A stretch of DNA of 64,000 nt from Oscillospiraceae bacterium (lineage in GTDB: Bacteria; Bacillota; Clostridia; Oscillospirales; Oscillospiraceae), in NCBI GenBank assembly GCA_022846075.1, contig AP025582.1:1054001-1118000 (forward strand), written 5' to 3'. Under the pieces are notes generated by a model that was not told the DNA's origin, did not search any database, and worked only from the letters and a program-made list of their open reading frames with translations. Both the position numbers and the translations under genes were made by a program. Shown here in pieces: positions 53,954 to 62,451 of the stretch (the first letter of the stretch is position 1; each line of letters begins with the position of its first letter).

Positions 53954-56293
53954 GTGGCTACAAAAACAAATATGAACCTTGTGATCGTGGAGTCCCCGGC
54001 AAAGGCGAAGACCATCACCAAATATCTGGGCCCCGGCTTTGAGGTCAAGGCCTCCATGGGCCACGTCCGGGACCTGCCCAAGAGCAAGATCGGCGTGGAC
54101 CCCGACCGGGATTTCGCCGTGGATTACCAGCCCATCAAGGGCAAGGAAGACATTATCGCAGATTTGAAGAAGGCCGCCAAGAAGAGCGACAAAGTCTTTC
54201 TGGCCACCGACCCTGACCGTGAGGGCGAGGCCATCTCCTGGCATTTGAAGGAACTGTTGAAGCTCCCCGACGAGAGCACCTACCGGGTGACCTTCAACGA
54301 GATTACCAAGAAGGTGGTCAACGAGTCCATCGCCGCCCCCCGGCAGATCGACATGGACCTGGTGGACGCCCAGCAGGCCCGGCGGGTGCTGGACCGGGTG
54401 GTGGGCTACCAGATCTCCCCCCTGCTGTGGAAGAAGATCCGCCGTGGCCTCTCCGCCGGGCGGGTCCAGTCCGTGGCCACCCGCCTTGTGTGCGAGCGGG
54501 AGGAGGAGATCCGGGCCTTCGTCCCCCAGGAGTACTGGTCCCTGGACGCCGACCTGGAGCGGGTGAAACCCAACGTAGGCCGGTTCACCGCCGGGTTCTA
54601 CGGCAAGGAGAAGAAGCAGGAGCTCACCAGCGAGGGGGAGGTCAACACCGTCATGGAGGCGGTGAAGAACGAGCCCTTCACCGTCACCGGCGTCAAGCGC
54701 CAGGACAAGACCCGCAACCCCTCGCCCCCCTTCACCACCTCCACCCTCCAGCAGGAGGCGTCCCGGAAGCTGGGCATGGCCCCCCGGCGCACCATGGCCA
54801 TCGCCCAGCAGCTCTACGAGGGCGTGGATATCACCGGCGAGGGCACCGTGGGCCTTATTACCTATATGAGAACCGACTCCCTGCGGCTGTCCGACGAGGC
54901 CATCGACGCCGCCAAGAACTTTATCCTGGGGCGCTACGGCAAGGACTACTATCCTCCGGAGACCCGGCACTATAAGGCCAAATCCGGCGCCCAGGACGCC
55001 CACGAGGCCATCCGGCCCTCCAACGTGAACCTGGTGCCCGAGGACATCAAAAAGGACCTCACCAGCGAGCAGTTCCGGCTTTACAAGCTCATCTGGAGCC
55101 GCTTCCTCTCCTGCCAGATGTCCTCCGCCGTCTACGACTCCGTCACCATCGAGGCCGCCTCCGCCGGCTACCGCTTCCGGGCCAACCACACCGCCCTCAA
55201 GTTCGCCGGCTACACCGCCGTCTACGTGGAGGGCAAGGACGAGGAGGACGAGGTCCACCAGTCCCCCCTGCCCGATTTGAAGGAGGGGGAGGCCTTGGAC
55301 CTGAAGGCCCTCAAGCCCGAGCAGCACTTCACCACGCCCCCCGCCCGGTACACCGAGGCCAGCCTCATCAAGGCCCTGGAGGAAAAGGGCATCGGCCGCC
55401 CCTCCACCTACGCCCCCACCATCTCCACCATCGAGAGCCGGGAGTACGTGGTGAAGGAGGGCAAGTACCTGCGCACCACCCCCCTGGGGGAGGTGGTCAC
55501 GGGTCTCATGAAGGATAAGTTCCCCGACATCCTGGACTATGACTTCACCGCCCAGATGGAGAGCCGTCTGGACCAGGTGGAGCAGGGCAAGGAGAACTGG
55601 AAGGCCCTCCTGAAGCACTTTTACGGGGACTTCTCCAAAGAACTGGAGAAAGCGGAGAACGACCTGGACGGGGAGCGCATCAAGGTCCCCGACGAGGTCT
55701 CCGACGAGATCTGCCCCTTGTGCGGGCGGAACCTGGTGTTCAAGTCCGGCCGGTTCGGCCGGTTCCTGGCCTGTCCCGGCTGGCCCGAGTGCGGCCACAC
55801 CCAGCCCATCGTGGTGGAGATGCCGGGCAAGTGCCCCAAGTGCGGGGGCCGCATCCTGAAAAAGACCTCCAAGCGGGGCTACACCTACTACGGCTGCGAG
55901 TTCAACGTGGTCAAGGAGGGCAACCCCCATGAAAAGTGCGACTTCATGACCTGGGACGTGCCGGTGGCGGACAACTGCCCCACCTGCGGCAAGACCATGT
56001 TCAAGCGCTCGGGCCGTGGGGCCAAGAAGCCCTTCTGCGCCAACCCCGACTGCCCGGATTTCCTGCCCGAGGATCAGCGGGGCTACTATAAAAAGAAAAC
56101 CGACGGCCAGGGGGAGCAGGCGTCCGCCGAGGGGGCGGAGGCCTCCGGGGAGGGAAAGAAAGCCCCGGCGAAGAAGGCCGCCGCCAAAAAGGCCCCGGCG
56201 AAAAAGCCGGCGGCCAAGAAACCCGCCGTCAAGAAACCGGCGGCGAAAAAGACCGCCGCCAAGAAGACCACAGCCAAAAAGACGAAGGAATAA
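53954..56293 (+). CDS. topA: DNA topoisomerase I
   Basis: A 779-residue type IA topoisomerase. Toprim motifs VIVESPAKAKTITKYLGPG and ATDPDREGEAIS, active-site Tyr in GLITYMRTDSLRLS, then C-terminal zinc ribbons (CPLCGRNLVFKSGRFGRFLAC; CPKCGGRILKK; CPTCGKTMFKR). A Lys/Ala/Pro tail of about 45 residues (repeats of AAKKAPAKK type) is a DNA-binding extension resembling histone H1. I chose GTG at 53954, 6 bases after GGAGG; the ATG at 53972 would be too far, and the one at 53930 overlaps the dprA stop. Confidence 0.97.
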   Translation: MATKTNMNLVIVESPAKAKTITKYLGPGFEVKASMGHVRDLPKSKIGVDPDRDFAVDYQPIKGKEDIIADLKKAAKKSDKVFLATDPDREGEAISWHLKELLKLPDESTYRVTFNEITKKVVNESIAAPRQIDMDLVDAQQARRVLDRVVGYQISPLLWKKIRRGLSAGRVQSVATRLVCEREEEIRAFVPQEYWSLDADLERVKPNVGRFTAGFYGKEKKQELTSEGEVNTVMEAVKNEPFTVTGVKRQDKTRNPSPPFTTSTLQQEASRKLGMAPRRTMAIAQQLYEGVDITGEGTVGLITYMRTDSLRLSDEAIDAAKNFILGRYGKDYYPPETRHYKAKSGAQDAHEAIRPSNVNLVPEDIKKDLTSEQFRLYKLIWSRFLSCQMSSAVYDSVTIEAASAGYRFRANHTALKFAGYTAVYVEGKDEEDEVHQSPLPDLKEGEALDLKALKPEQHFTTPPARYTEASLIKALEEKGIGRPSTYAPTISTIESREYVVKEGKYLRTTPLGEVVTGLMKDKFPDILDYDFTAQMESRLDQVEQGKENWKALLKHFYGDFSKELEKAENDLDGERIKVPDEVSDEICPLCGRNLVFKSGRFGRFLACPGWPECGHTQPIVVEMPGKCPKCGGRILKKTSKRGYTYYGCEFNVVKEGNPHEKCDFMTWDVPVADNCPTCGKTMFKRSGRGAKKPFCANPDCPDFLPEDQRGYYKKKTDGQGEQASAEGAEASGEGKKAPAKKAAAKKAPAKKPAAKKPAVKKPAAKKTAAKKTTAKKTKE

Positions 56294-56330
56294 GCGGGCG
56301 TGACCGCCCGCCGGAGAGGAGGCCCCACCC

Positions 56331-57629
56331 ATGGAACCCGTCATCATCATCGGCGCCGGGCTGGCAGGCTGTGAGGCCGCCTGGCAGCTGGCGAAGCGCG
56401 GCATCCCCGTGGAGCTGCGCGAGATGAAGCCCCCGCGGATGACCCCCGCCCACCACAGCCCGGACTTCGCCGAGCTGGTCTGCTCCAACTCCCTGCGCTC
56501 CGACCAACTGGAGAACGCCGTGGGCCTTTTGAAGGAGGAGCTGCGCCGCCTGGACAGCCTCATCCTCTCCTGCGCCGACGCCCACCGGGTGGAGGCGGGG
56601 GGCGCCCTGGCGGTGGACCGCCACGCCTTCTCCGCTGCCGTGACGGAGAAGATCAGAAGCCACCCCCTCGTCACCGTAACGGAGGGAGAGGTCTCGGCTA
56701 TCCCGGCGGAGGGGAACGTTATCATCGCCGCCGGGCCCCTGGCCTCGGAGGGCCTCACCGCCGCCATCCACGCCGCTTTCCCACAGAGCGCCACCCTCAA
56801 TTTCTTTGACGCTGCCGCCCCCCTGGTGTCCTTTGAGAGCGTGGACATGGACCACGCCTGGTTCGCCTCCCGCTACGACAAGGGCACGGCGGACTACATC
56901 AACTGCGCCCTCTCCCGGGAGGAGTATTTTGCGTTCTGGAAGGAGCTCACCGCCGCCCAGGAGGCGGAGGTCCACGGCTTCGAGGACAAGAGCGTCTTTG
57001 AGGGCTGTATGCCCGTGGAGGTCATGGCGAGAAGGGGAGAGGACACCCTGCGCTACGGCCCCCTCAAGCCCAAGGGCCTCAAGGACCCCAGGACCGGCCG
57101 GGAACCCTACGCCGTGGTCCAGCTCAGAAAGGACAACGCCCAGGGCAGCGTCTACAATCTGGTGGGCTTCCAGACCCATCTGAAATGGCCGGAGCAGAAG
57201 CGGGTGTTCTCCATGATTCCCGCCCTGAAAAACGCCGAGTTTTTGCGCTATGGGGTGATGCACCGCAACACCTATCTGCGCTCCCCCGGCTTTTTGAACC
57301 GCTATTACCAGGTGAAGGAGGCCCCCCGGGTCATGTTCGCCGGCCAGATCACCGGCGTGGAGGGCTACGTGGAGTCCACTGCCTCCGGCGCCCTGTGCGC
57401 CATCGAGCTGGCCAGACGGCTGGAGGGCAAGCCCCCGGCGGATTTCCCCCAGGAGACCGCCATCGGGGCCCTGGCCCTCTATATCTCCAACGAGAGTGTC
57501 ACCGACTTCCAGCCCATGAACGTGAATTTCGGCATCCTGCCCCCTCTGGGTTATAAAATCAAGGGCAAGCGGGAGAAGAACGCCGCCATCTCTCAGCGCG
57601 CCCTGGAGGCGCTGACGGCCCACATGTAG
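56331..57629 (+). CDS. trmFO: Folate-dependent tRNA (uracil-54-C5)-methyltransferase TrmFO
   Basis: A 432-residue flavoprotein that makes m5U54 in tRNA using methylene-tetrahydrofolate. The FAD loop is IIGAGLAGCEAAWQLAKRG; the family block MKPPRMTPAHHSPDFAELVCSNSLRS and FEGCMPVEVMARRGEDTLRYGPLKP, with the catalytic cysteines, are intact; the C-terminus has FAGQITGVEGYVES. Typical of Firmicutes instead of TrmA. It follows topA in a common order. GAGAGGAGG precedes the ATG. Confidence 0.98.
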   Translation: MEPVIIIGAGLAGCEAAWQLAKRGIPVELREMKPPRMTPAHHSPDFAELVCSNSLRSDQLENAVGLLKEELRRLDSLILSCADAHRVEAGGALAVDRHAFSAAVTEKIRSHPLVTVTEGEVSAIPAEGNVIIAAGPLASEGLTAAIHAAFPQSATLNFFDAAAPLVSFESVDMDHAWFASRYDKGTADYINCALSREEYFAFWKELTAAQEAEVHGFEDKSVFEGCMPVEVMARRGEDTLRYGPLKPKGLKDPRTGREPYAVVQLRKDNAQGSVYNLVGFQTHLKWPEQKRVFSMIPALKNAEFLRYGVMHRNTYLRSPGFLNRYYQVKEAPRVMFAGQITGVEGYVESTASGALCAIELARRLEGKPPADFPQETAIGALALYISNESVTDFQPMNVNFGILPPLGYKIKGKREKNAAISQRALEALTAHM

Positions 57630-57638
57630 GGGCGGATA

Positions 57639-57887
57639 TCATCCGCCTGCCCGCACAGCCTCCATCCCCAGCCGAAGGCCCAGCAGAAAACAGTACATGC
57701 GCTCGAAGGCCATACAGTCTGCCTGGATGCCGATGAGCCGGTCGGTATACTCCTCGCCAATCAGGTCAGAAATGGCTGTGATGGCCTCTCCTTCCAAGTG
57801 GCACAACTCAGTATAACGTTTGTTTGTACCAAACAGGCTTTCGACCATTTCTGAGAGAAACTTGGGGAATTCGTTGGTAATGTCCAT
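57639..57887 (-). CDS. Small protein, possibly DUF6809-like
   Basis: An 82-residue mainly helical protein with no recognised motif. The C-terminal MAFERMYCFLLGLRLGMEAV recalls the FxxGFRLG ending of DUF6809-type small clostridial proteins. The start ATG (57887) has GAGGTGG upstream. It is divergent from an XRE regulator and shares an operator-rich gap with it, a layout used by phage-type switches and by some toxin-antitoxin pairs; no toxin motif is visible. Confidence 0.65.
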   Translation of the reverse strand: MDITNEFPKFLSEMVESLFGTNKRYTELCHLEGEAITAISDLIGEEYTDRLIGIQADCMAFERMYCFLLGLRLGMEAVRAGG

Positions 57888-57900
57888 ACAATCCACCTCG

Positions 57901-57938
57901 ACACTTTTAGTGTAATATCAGTATAACACTAAAAGTGC
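57901..57938. promoter_or_regulatory. Paired XRE operators between divergent genes
   Basis: ACACT-TTT-AGTGT (57901-57913) and ACACT-AAA-AGTGC (57926-57938), centres 25 bp apart. They overlap a plus-strand promoter TCGACA (57898), 18 bp, TATAAC (57922). Confidence 0.75.
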
Positions 57939-57960
57939 GAAAGTCAAGAGGAGAATCCAG

Positions 57961-58170
57961 ATGGAGATTTTCGGAGCGCGCCTACGCCAACTCCGCACAC
58001 AAAAAGGGGAGAGCCGGGAGGCACTGGGACAGGCAATCGGTGTTTCCGTAAGCCAAATCAGCGAGATGGAGAATGGCCGCAAAGGAACCACCTTGGAAAA
58101 GCTGGTGCTCATTTGCCGGCATTATCAAGTTTCCGCCGATTATCTCTTAGGTCTTTCTGACGAGTGTTGA
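57961..58170 (+). CDS. Small XRE-family transcriptional regulator
   Basis: A 69-residue Cro/CI-type helix-turn-helix protein: RLRQLRTQKGESREALGQAIGV, SVSQISEMENGRKGTTLEKL and VSADYLLGLS. Related in size and layout to the regulator at 20224. GAGGAG lies 7 bases before the ATG. It should bind the two ACACT-N3-AGTGT sites upstream and repress itself and the small gene on the other strand. Confidence 0.9.
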   Translation: MEIFGARLRQLRTQKGESREALGQAIGVSVSQISEMENGRKGTTLEKLVLICRHYQVSADYLLGLSDEC

Positions 58171-58488
58171 CAGGGCACGGCCCTGCCGGGGGCCTTCCTT
58201 TCCCCTGTGGGAAAGGAAGCGAAAGGACACCAGGGGGAGAGAGTTTCGACTCAACAGCTACGCTGCATTAGCTGGCCCTAAGCTCGTGCCTCGCTAAGAA
58301 CCAACAAATCTCTCCCCCTGGACCCCCACTCTCAACGGCCAAAGGGAGGGGGACTGCGGTTCCCCTCCTTTGGAAACCTCCCCACGTCCCCGCCCGGCAT
58401 AGCCGGGCGGCCACCGCTAAAAACTTGCCATTGGCAAGTTTTCTTAACGCTATGGCTCCGTAACGGGTCCGGGGGTTCGGCAGCTCTT
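58171..58488. other. Repeat-rich spacer, first part
   Basis: No gene. It holds hairpins such as CGCCCGGC-ATA-GCCGGGCG (58391) and AAAACTTGCC-ATT-GGCAAGTTTT (58420-58442), the second being terminator-like. GGGGGAGAGAGTTT near 58232 is matched by an inverted AAATCTCTCCCCCTGG near 58306, giving a long-range inverted repeat. Confidence 0.6.
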
Positions 58489-58628
58489 GGGCTTCCCCTG
58501 GGGGAAGCTGTCTGCGAAGCAGACTGATGAGGGGAACTTATCTTGCTGGCAGAGCCTTTCGTGTTTTCCGCAGTTCCCCTCATCCGTCAGCCCTCCGGGC
58601 TGCCACCTTCCCCCAAGGGGAAGGCTAA
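58489..58628. repeat. Dispersed inverted-repeat element, copy C
   Basis: Complete copy: GGGCTTCCCCTGGGGGAAGC at the left, CCTTCCCCCAAGGGGAAGGC at the right, with inner GATGAGGGGAAC and GTTCCCCTCATC inverted, and a GTCTGC-GAA-GCAGAC hairpin. It includes an internal 40-bp unique centre. Confidence 0.85.
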
Positions 58629-58915
58629 GAGCAGGACCAGCTTGTATCAAGAACACGTCAGCGGCGAGCGGCGCAAGAGGGGCCACGGGTCGCACAGACG
58701 CACCCGTGCTTATCCCCCTATCTTCGGGAAGTAGACCTTCTACTGAGAAGGGAAACTGCGAGCAGGTTAGCACCTAAGACTTTTCTTTGGGGGTCTGGGG
58801 CGGTGTTTCTTTTCCTCGGGAAAAGAAACATCCCTCAGTTTTACGCACGTCCCAACGTGCGAGCAGGTAACAGCCAAACGGTAAAATCTCCCCAATCACC
58901 AAGGAGGTAATTCAA
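58629..58915. other. Repeat-rich spacer, second part
   Basis: No gene. A 12-bp hairpin TGTTTCTTTTCC-TCG-GGAAAAGAAACA lies at 58804-58830. No convincing plsX promoter found. Confidence 0.5.
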
Positions 58916-59965
58916 ATGAAGATCATCGTAGACGCCATGGGCGGCGACAACGCCCCCCAGTCCAACGTCAAGGGCGCGGTGGAGGCCGTCCGGGACCTGG
59001 GCGTGGAGGTCACCCTGGTGGGCCGTGGGGATGAGATCCTCTCCGCCCTCAAGGACCTGGGCTGCGACGCCCCCCCGCCGAGCATCGAGATCGTCCACGC
59101 CTCCGAGGTGGTGGATATGGAGGACAACCCCGCCACCGCCTTCAAGGAGAAAAAGGATTCCTCCCTCACCGTGGGGCTGAACCTGGTGAAGGACGGCAAG
59201 GGGGACGCCTTCGTCTCCGCCGGCTCCACCGGGGCCCTGCTGTCCGCAGCCACCCTGGTCACCAAGCGCGTCCGGGGCATCCGCCGGGCGGCCCTGGCCC
59301 CCCAGATCCCCACCCCCAACGGCGGAGCCATCCTCATCGACTGCGGCGCAACCGCCGAGTGCACCCCCGAGTACCTCCTCCAGTTCGCCTTCATGGGCTC
59401 CTACTACGCCGAGCACATCATGGGCCGCCCGGAGCCCCGGGTGGGCCTGCTGAATATCGGCGCCGAGGAGGGCAAGGGCACCGACCTCCAGCGGGAGGCC
59501 TACACCCTGCTGAAAAAGGCGGGGGAGGAGGGCCGCATCCACTTCACCGGCAACGTGGAGGCCCGGGACGCCATGCTGGGGGCAGTGGACGTCATCGTCT
59601 GCGACGGCTACTCCGGCAACATCTTCCTCAAGACCATGGAGGGCACCGCCCTCTTCCTCAACGGCAAGCTGAAGGCCATGTTCAAAAAGAATATCCTCAC
59701 CAAGCTGGCGGCGGTATTCGTCTCCGGCGGGCTGAAGGACCTGAAAAAGACCCTGGACTCCCGGGAGGTGGGGGGCACCGCCCTGGTAGGCATCTCCAGG
59801 CCGGTCATCAAGGCCCACGGCTCCTCCGACGACTACGCCATCAAGAACGCCATCGCCCAGGCGGCCAAATTCGCCGGGGCGGGCATTATCGAGAGCATCA
59901 CCGAGAACATCGAGTATATGAAGCTGCCGGTGATCAGGGCCGGGGCCGAGGCGGAGAAAATTTGA
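58916..59965 (+). CDS. plsX: Phosphate acyltransferase PlsX
   Basis: A 349-residue acyl-ACP:phosphate acyltransferase that makes acyl-phosphate for PlsY in phospholipid synthesis. [13 protein letters not shown] at the N-terminus, then [13 protein letters not shown] and [19 protein letters not shown] are family hallmarks. Starts after AAGGAGG. Followed by acpP, its acyl donor carrier, and rnc, as in many Firmicutes. Confidence 0.97.
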   Translation: MKIIVDAMGGDNAPQSNVKGAVEAVRDLGVEVTLVGRGDEILSALKDLGCDAPPPSIEIVHASEVVDMEDNPATAFKEKKDSSLTVGLNLVKDGKGDAFVSAGSTGALLSAATLVTKRVRGIRRAALAPQIPTPNGGAILIDCGATAECTPEYLLQFAFMGSYYAEHIMGRPEPRVGLLNIGAEEGKGTDLQREAYTLLKKAGEEGRIHFTGNVEARDAMLGAVDVIVCDGYSGNIFLKTMEGTALFLNGKLKAMFKKNILTKLAAVFVSGGLKDLKKTLDSREVGGTALVGISRPVIKAHGSSDDYAIKNAIAQAAKFAGAGIIESITENIEYMKLPVIRAGAEAEKI

Positions 59966-59973
59966 TTTCCCCC

Positions 59974-60002
59974 TTGACAGGCAGGAAGAGATTGCCTATT
60001 AT
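59974..60002 (+). promoter_or_regulatory. acpP promoter
   Basis: TTGACA at 59974-59979, 17 bp, TATTAT at 59997-60002. Confidence 0.82.
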
Positions 60003-60047
60003 CATAATGCCTGGAAACAGTACAAAGGGATAGGAGTTCGATCAGTT

Positions 60048-60281
60048 ATGATTTTTGAGACAGTGGCGAAGCTGCTCTCCGAGCAGTTTGGCATGGAACC
60101 GGCCGACATCACCGAGGAGACCAGCTTCGAGGACCTGGGCGCCGACTCCGTGGATATCGTGGAGCTCTCCATGGCCCTGGAGGAGGAGTTCGACATCGAG
60201 GAGATGGGCGAGGAGGACCTCACCAACGTCTCCACCGTGGGCGATCTGGTGAATTATCTCAAGGCCAAGCTGGGCGAGTGA
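60048..60281 (+). CDS. acpP: Acyl carrier protein
   Basis: 77 residues, standard fatty-acid ACP. The phosphopantetheine Ser is in [11 protein letters not shown]; highly acidic helices follow ([16 protein letters not shown]). Housekeeping counterpart of the divergent carrier protein at 422. The rnc ATG begins 3 bases after its stop. Confidence 0.97.
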   Translation: MIFETVAKLLSEQFGMEPADITEETSFEDLGADSVDIVELSMALEEEFDIEEMGEEDLTNVSTVGDLVNYLKAKLGE

Positions 60282-60283
60282 GC

Positions 60284-60952
60284 ATGGAGACGTTGGAGGC
60301 CAAGCTGGGCTACCACTTCAAGGACCGGGCCCTGCTGGAAAACGCCCTGACCCACAGCTCGTACGCCAACGAGAACCGGGGGGCTCTGGGCAGTAACGAG
60401 CGGCTGGAGTTCCTGGGTGACTCGGTGCTGGGCATGGTGACGGCGGACTTCCTCTTCAAGGAGCACCCCGACCTGCCGGAGGGGGACCTGACCCGGACCC
60501 GGGCGGCCCTGGTGTGCGAGGAGAGCCTGGTGGAGGTGGCCGACCTGCTGGACCTGGGGGCCTACCTGAAGCTGGGCCGGGGCGAGGAGGCCGGCGGGGG
60601 CCGGGAGCGGCCCTCCATCCGGGCCGACGCCGTGGAGGCGGTGCTGGCCGCCGTCTACCTGGACGGCGGGCTGGTGGAGGCCCGGAAGATCATCCAGCGA
60701 TTCATCCTGGACAAGGAGACCGAGAAGAGCGCCAGCCGGGACTACAAGACCACCCTCCAGGAGTTGGTCCAGCGAGAGAGCGGCCAAGTGCTGACCTACC
60801 GCCTCACCGGTGAGAGCGGCCCCGACCACGCCAAGGTCTTTTCCGTGGAGGTGGACCTCAACGGCCAAAAGGTGGGCGAGGGCACCGGCCACAGCAAGAA
60901 AGAGGCCGAGCAGATGGCGGCCCGTGCCGCCATCGCCAGGCTGGATCAATAG
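60284..60952 (+). CDS. rnc: Ribonuclease III
   Basis: A 222-residue RNase III that cleaves double-stranded RNA, including the rRNA processing stems. The signature NERLEFLGDSVLGMV carries the metal-binding acidic residues and a second one is in DAVEAVLAAVYLDGG; the dsRBD covers the last 75 residues (DYKTTLQELVQ to EAEQMAARAAIARL). ATG at 60284 is preferred; an in-frame GTG lies two codons before it. No strong RBS, fitting coupling to acpP. Confidence 0.97.
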   Translation: METLEAKLGYHFKDRALLENALTHSSYANENRGALGSNERLEFLGDSVLGMVTADFLFKEHPDLPEGDLTRTRAALVCEESLVEVADLLDLGAYLKLGRGEEAGGGRERPSIRADAVEAVLAAVYLDGGLVEARKIIQRFILDKETEKSASRDYKTTLQELVQRESGQVLTYRLTGESGPDHAKVFSVEVDLNGQKVGEGTGHSKKEAEQMAARAAIARLDQ

Positions 60953-60963
60953 CGGAACACAGG

Positions 60964-61000
60964 AAAGCGGGCATCCCGGCCGGGATGCCCGCTTTTTTTG
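60964..61000. terminator. Terminator after rnc
   Basis: AAAGCGGGCATCCC, loop GGCC, GGGATGCCCGCTTTTTTT. It also faces the minus-strand gene ending at 61005. Confidence 0.93.
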
Positions 61001-61004
61001 CGCC

Positions 61005-61694
61005 TCAGAGGGCTCTGGCTTCCTCATACACGTTCTTGGGCGTCCGGCGCCAGTGGACCAGCTCGGTGATCAGGGTCACCAGCGCCGCGCCGCCCAGGGC
61101 CAGGCCCAGGACCAGGGCTCCCGCCCGGGCCCAGAAGGCCTCAGGGAGGATGAGGATAATTTCATCCGTGCGGTAGTCGAAGATCCAGTTGGTCTTGCCG
61201 GGGAAAAAGACGGTGTGAAAGGCGGTGAAGAGCCCCTCAAAGTCCAGAAGGGCCCAGGCCGCCAGGACGAGGAAGAAAACCAGCATCCCCGCCATGGCCC
61301 AGAAGGCGGGGCCCCGGCCCCAAAAGCGGTAGGCGGAGCGCCGTCTCAGCTTCAAGGCCAAGGCCAGCACGGCCAGCGCCGCGGCGCTGGCCCCCAGGAG
61401 AATGAAGTCCAGCCGGAAGAGACCCCTGCAGTCGGCAAAATGGGCCCTGCCGCTCTCCGACCACTTCAGCGTCCCGGTGCCGAAGGGGGCGTCCTTCACC
61501 AGGTAGTCCATCACCTCGTCGAAGGCGTTCCGGATGGTATCCTCGCTCCAGCCGGTCTGCTGGGGGAGGGTCAGGCTGTCGATCTGGGCGTAGTAGAAGG
61601 GGCGGCAGAGGATGGGGGCCGCGATGGCGGCCGTCAGCAGGAACAGGGCCAGAAAGAGGGAACAGAGGATAGAGAGGGGTTTAGAAGGTTTCAT
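61005..61694 (-). CDS. TIGR01906 / DUF1461 family integral membrane protein
   Basis: A 229-residue protein with five or so hydrophobic segments. The family pattern is visible: an N-terminal helix (ILCSLFLALFLLTAAIA), an extracytoplasmic LRNAFDEVMDYL-like block (here IRNAFDEVMDYLV), GRAHFADCRGLF, and a long loop with AFHTVFFPGKTNWIFDYRTDEII before the last helix. Function unknown. It overlaps the gene upstream (61681) by 14 bases. Confidence 0.88.
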   Translation of the reverse strand: MKPSKPLSILCSLFLALFLLTAAIAAPILCRPFYYAQIDSLTLPQQTGWSEDTIRNAFDEVMDYLVKDAPFGTGTLKWSESGRAHFADCRGLFRLDFILLGASAAALAVLALALKLRRRSAYRFWGRGPAFWAMAGMLVFFLVLAAWALLDFEGLFTAFHTVFFPGKTNWIFDYRTDEIILILPEAFWARAGALVLGLALGGAALVTLITELVHWRRTPKNVYEEARAL

Positions 61695-62355
61695 AGGGGT
61701 CTCCTTTCATTTGCTGGGAGAGGACGATCAAGACCTGGGAGGGCAGGTAGAACAGCCACATGCCCACCCGGGTGAAGCCGGGCAGGATCTCCAGGTTCCA
61801 CCCGCCCACGCACAGGTCGCAGGCGACGAAGAGGCACAGCCCAAGTGAAAAGCGGTTTCGCAGAGGGTGGTTCAGGACGTCTGAGGGCCTGCTGGTGACG
61901 AAGGGGAGGGCGGACTCGCAGGCGTTGGCCGCCAGGTTGGAAAAATAGAAGAGGGACAGGGCGGGGAAGATATCCCGGCCCGACAGGGCGGAGATGATCA
62001 GGGCGGCGAGGCCCGCCAAACGGAAGAGGGCGTACCGGCTGATCCACCCGCCCCGGTGGCGGTAGAGGCGGTATGCGTAGAGGAGCTGGACCACCAGGAA
62101 GAGGGTGATCCCCGCCTCATAGCGGCTGTCCAGCACCAGCAGGAACCAGTCGGCCCCCACGGTGAAGCACAATGCCAGGGCCACCAACCGCCCGTCGGCG
62201 GTCCCCAGGCCGGTGAGGGAGGCCAGAAGGCACAGGCAGATGGCGGCGAACTTCACCCAGGTGGAATCCCCCCACCGGGTCAGGTCCAGGATCAGGAACC
62301 AGAGGTAGAGTCCGCCCGCCAGGATGGGAAAGACCCGTTCCCGGAACCGCTTCAT
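61681..62355 (-). CDS. Membrane protein, YhhN (lysoplasmalogenase)-like
   Basis: A 224-residue protein with about eight hydrophobic segments. ALALCFTVGADWFLLVLDSRYEAGITLFLVVQLLYAYRLY, taken in pieces, follows the YhhN pattern of a conserved Asp after TM3 then G-x-x-x-F-x-x-x-Q/H-x-x-Y, and FVACDLCVGGW may be the second conserved Asp. Lysoplasmalogenases cleave vinyl-ether lysolipids, which would fit an anaerobe with plasmalogens, but similarity is partial. Upstream gene of a two-gene operon with the DUF1461 protein. Confidence 0.55.
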   Translation of the reverse strand: MKRFRERVFPILAGGLYLWFLILDLTRWGDSTWVKFAAICLCLLASLTGLGTADGRLVALALCFTVGADWFLLVLDSRYEAGITLFLVVQLLYAYRLYRHRGGWISRYALFRLAGLAALIISALSGRDIFPALSLFYFSNLAANACESALPFVTSRPSDVLNHPLRNRFSLGLCLFVACDLCVGGWNLEILPGFTRVGMWLFYLPSQVLIVLSQQMKGDPYETF

Positions 62356-62410
62356 CCCCTCACCCCCTTTTTTCCATCATACCACGCCGGGGCGGGAAGG
62401 ACAAGACCGC

Positions 62411-62445
62411 GGCGCCCCCGTCCGCGAATGGCGGGCGGGGGCGCC
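62411..62445 (-). terminator. Hairpin after the AraC-GyrI gene
   Basis: GGCGCCCCCGTCCGC pairs with GCGGGCGGGGGCGCC over 15 bp with one G-T wobble. No T run on the minus strand, so termination strength is uncertain. Confidence 0.6.
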
Positions 62446-62451
62446 GTGATT

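Noticed and set aside
53861-56848. Antisense open frame of about 990 codons opposite topA and trmFO
   Set aside because: Both genes on the plus strand are unmistakable; the frame is a by-product of codon bias.
57639-58170. Toxin-antitoxin pair
   Set aside because: The layout is suggestive, but the small protein shows no toxin motif and the genes are divergent rather than co-transcribed.
58450-58773. Minus-strand frame of 107 codons in the plsX upstream region
   Set aside because: It reads straight through repeat copy C, has no ribosome binding site and no protein-like composition.
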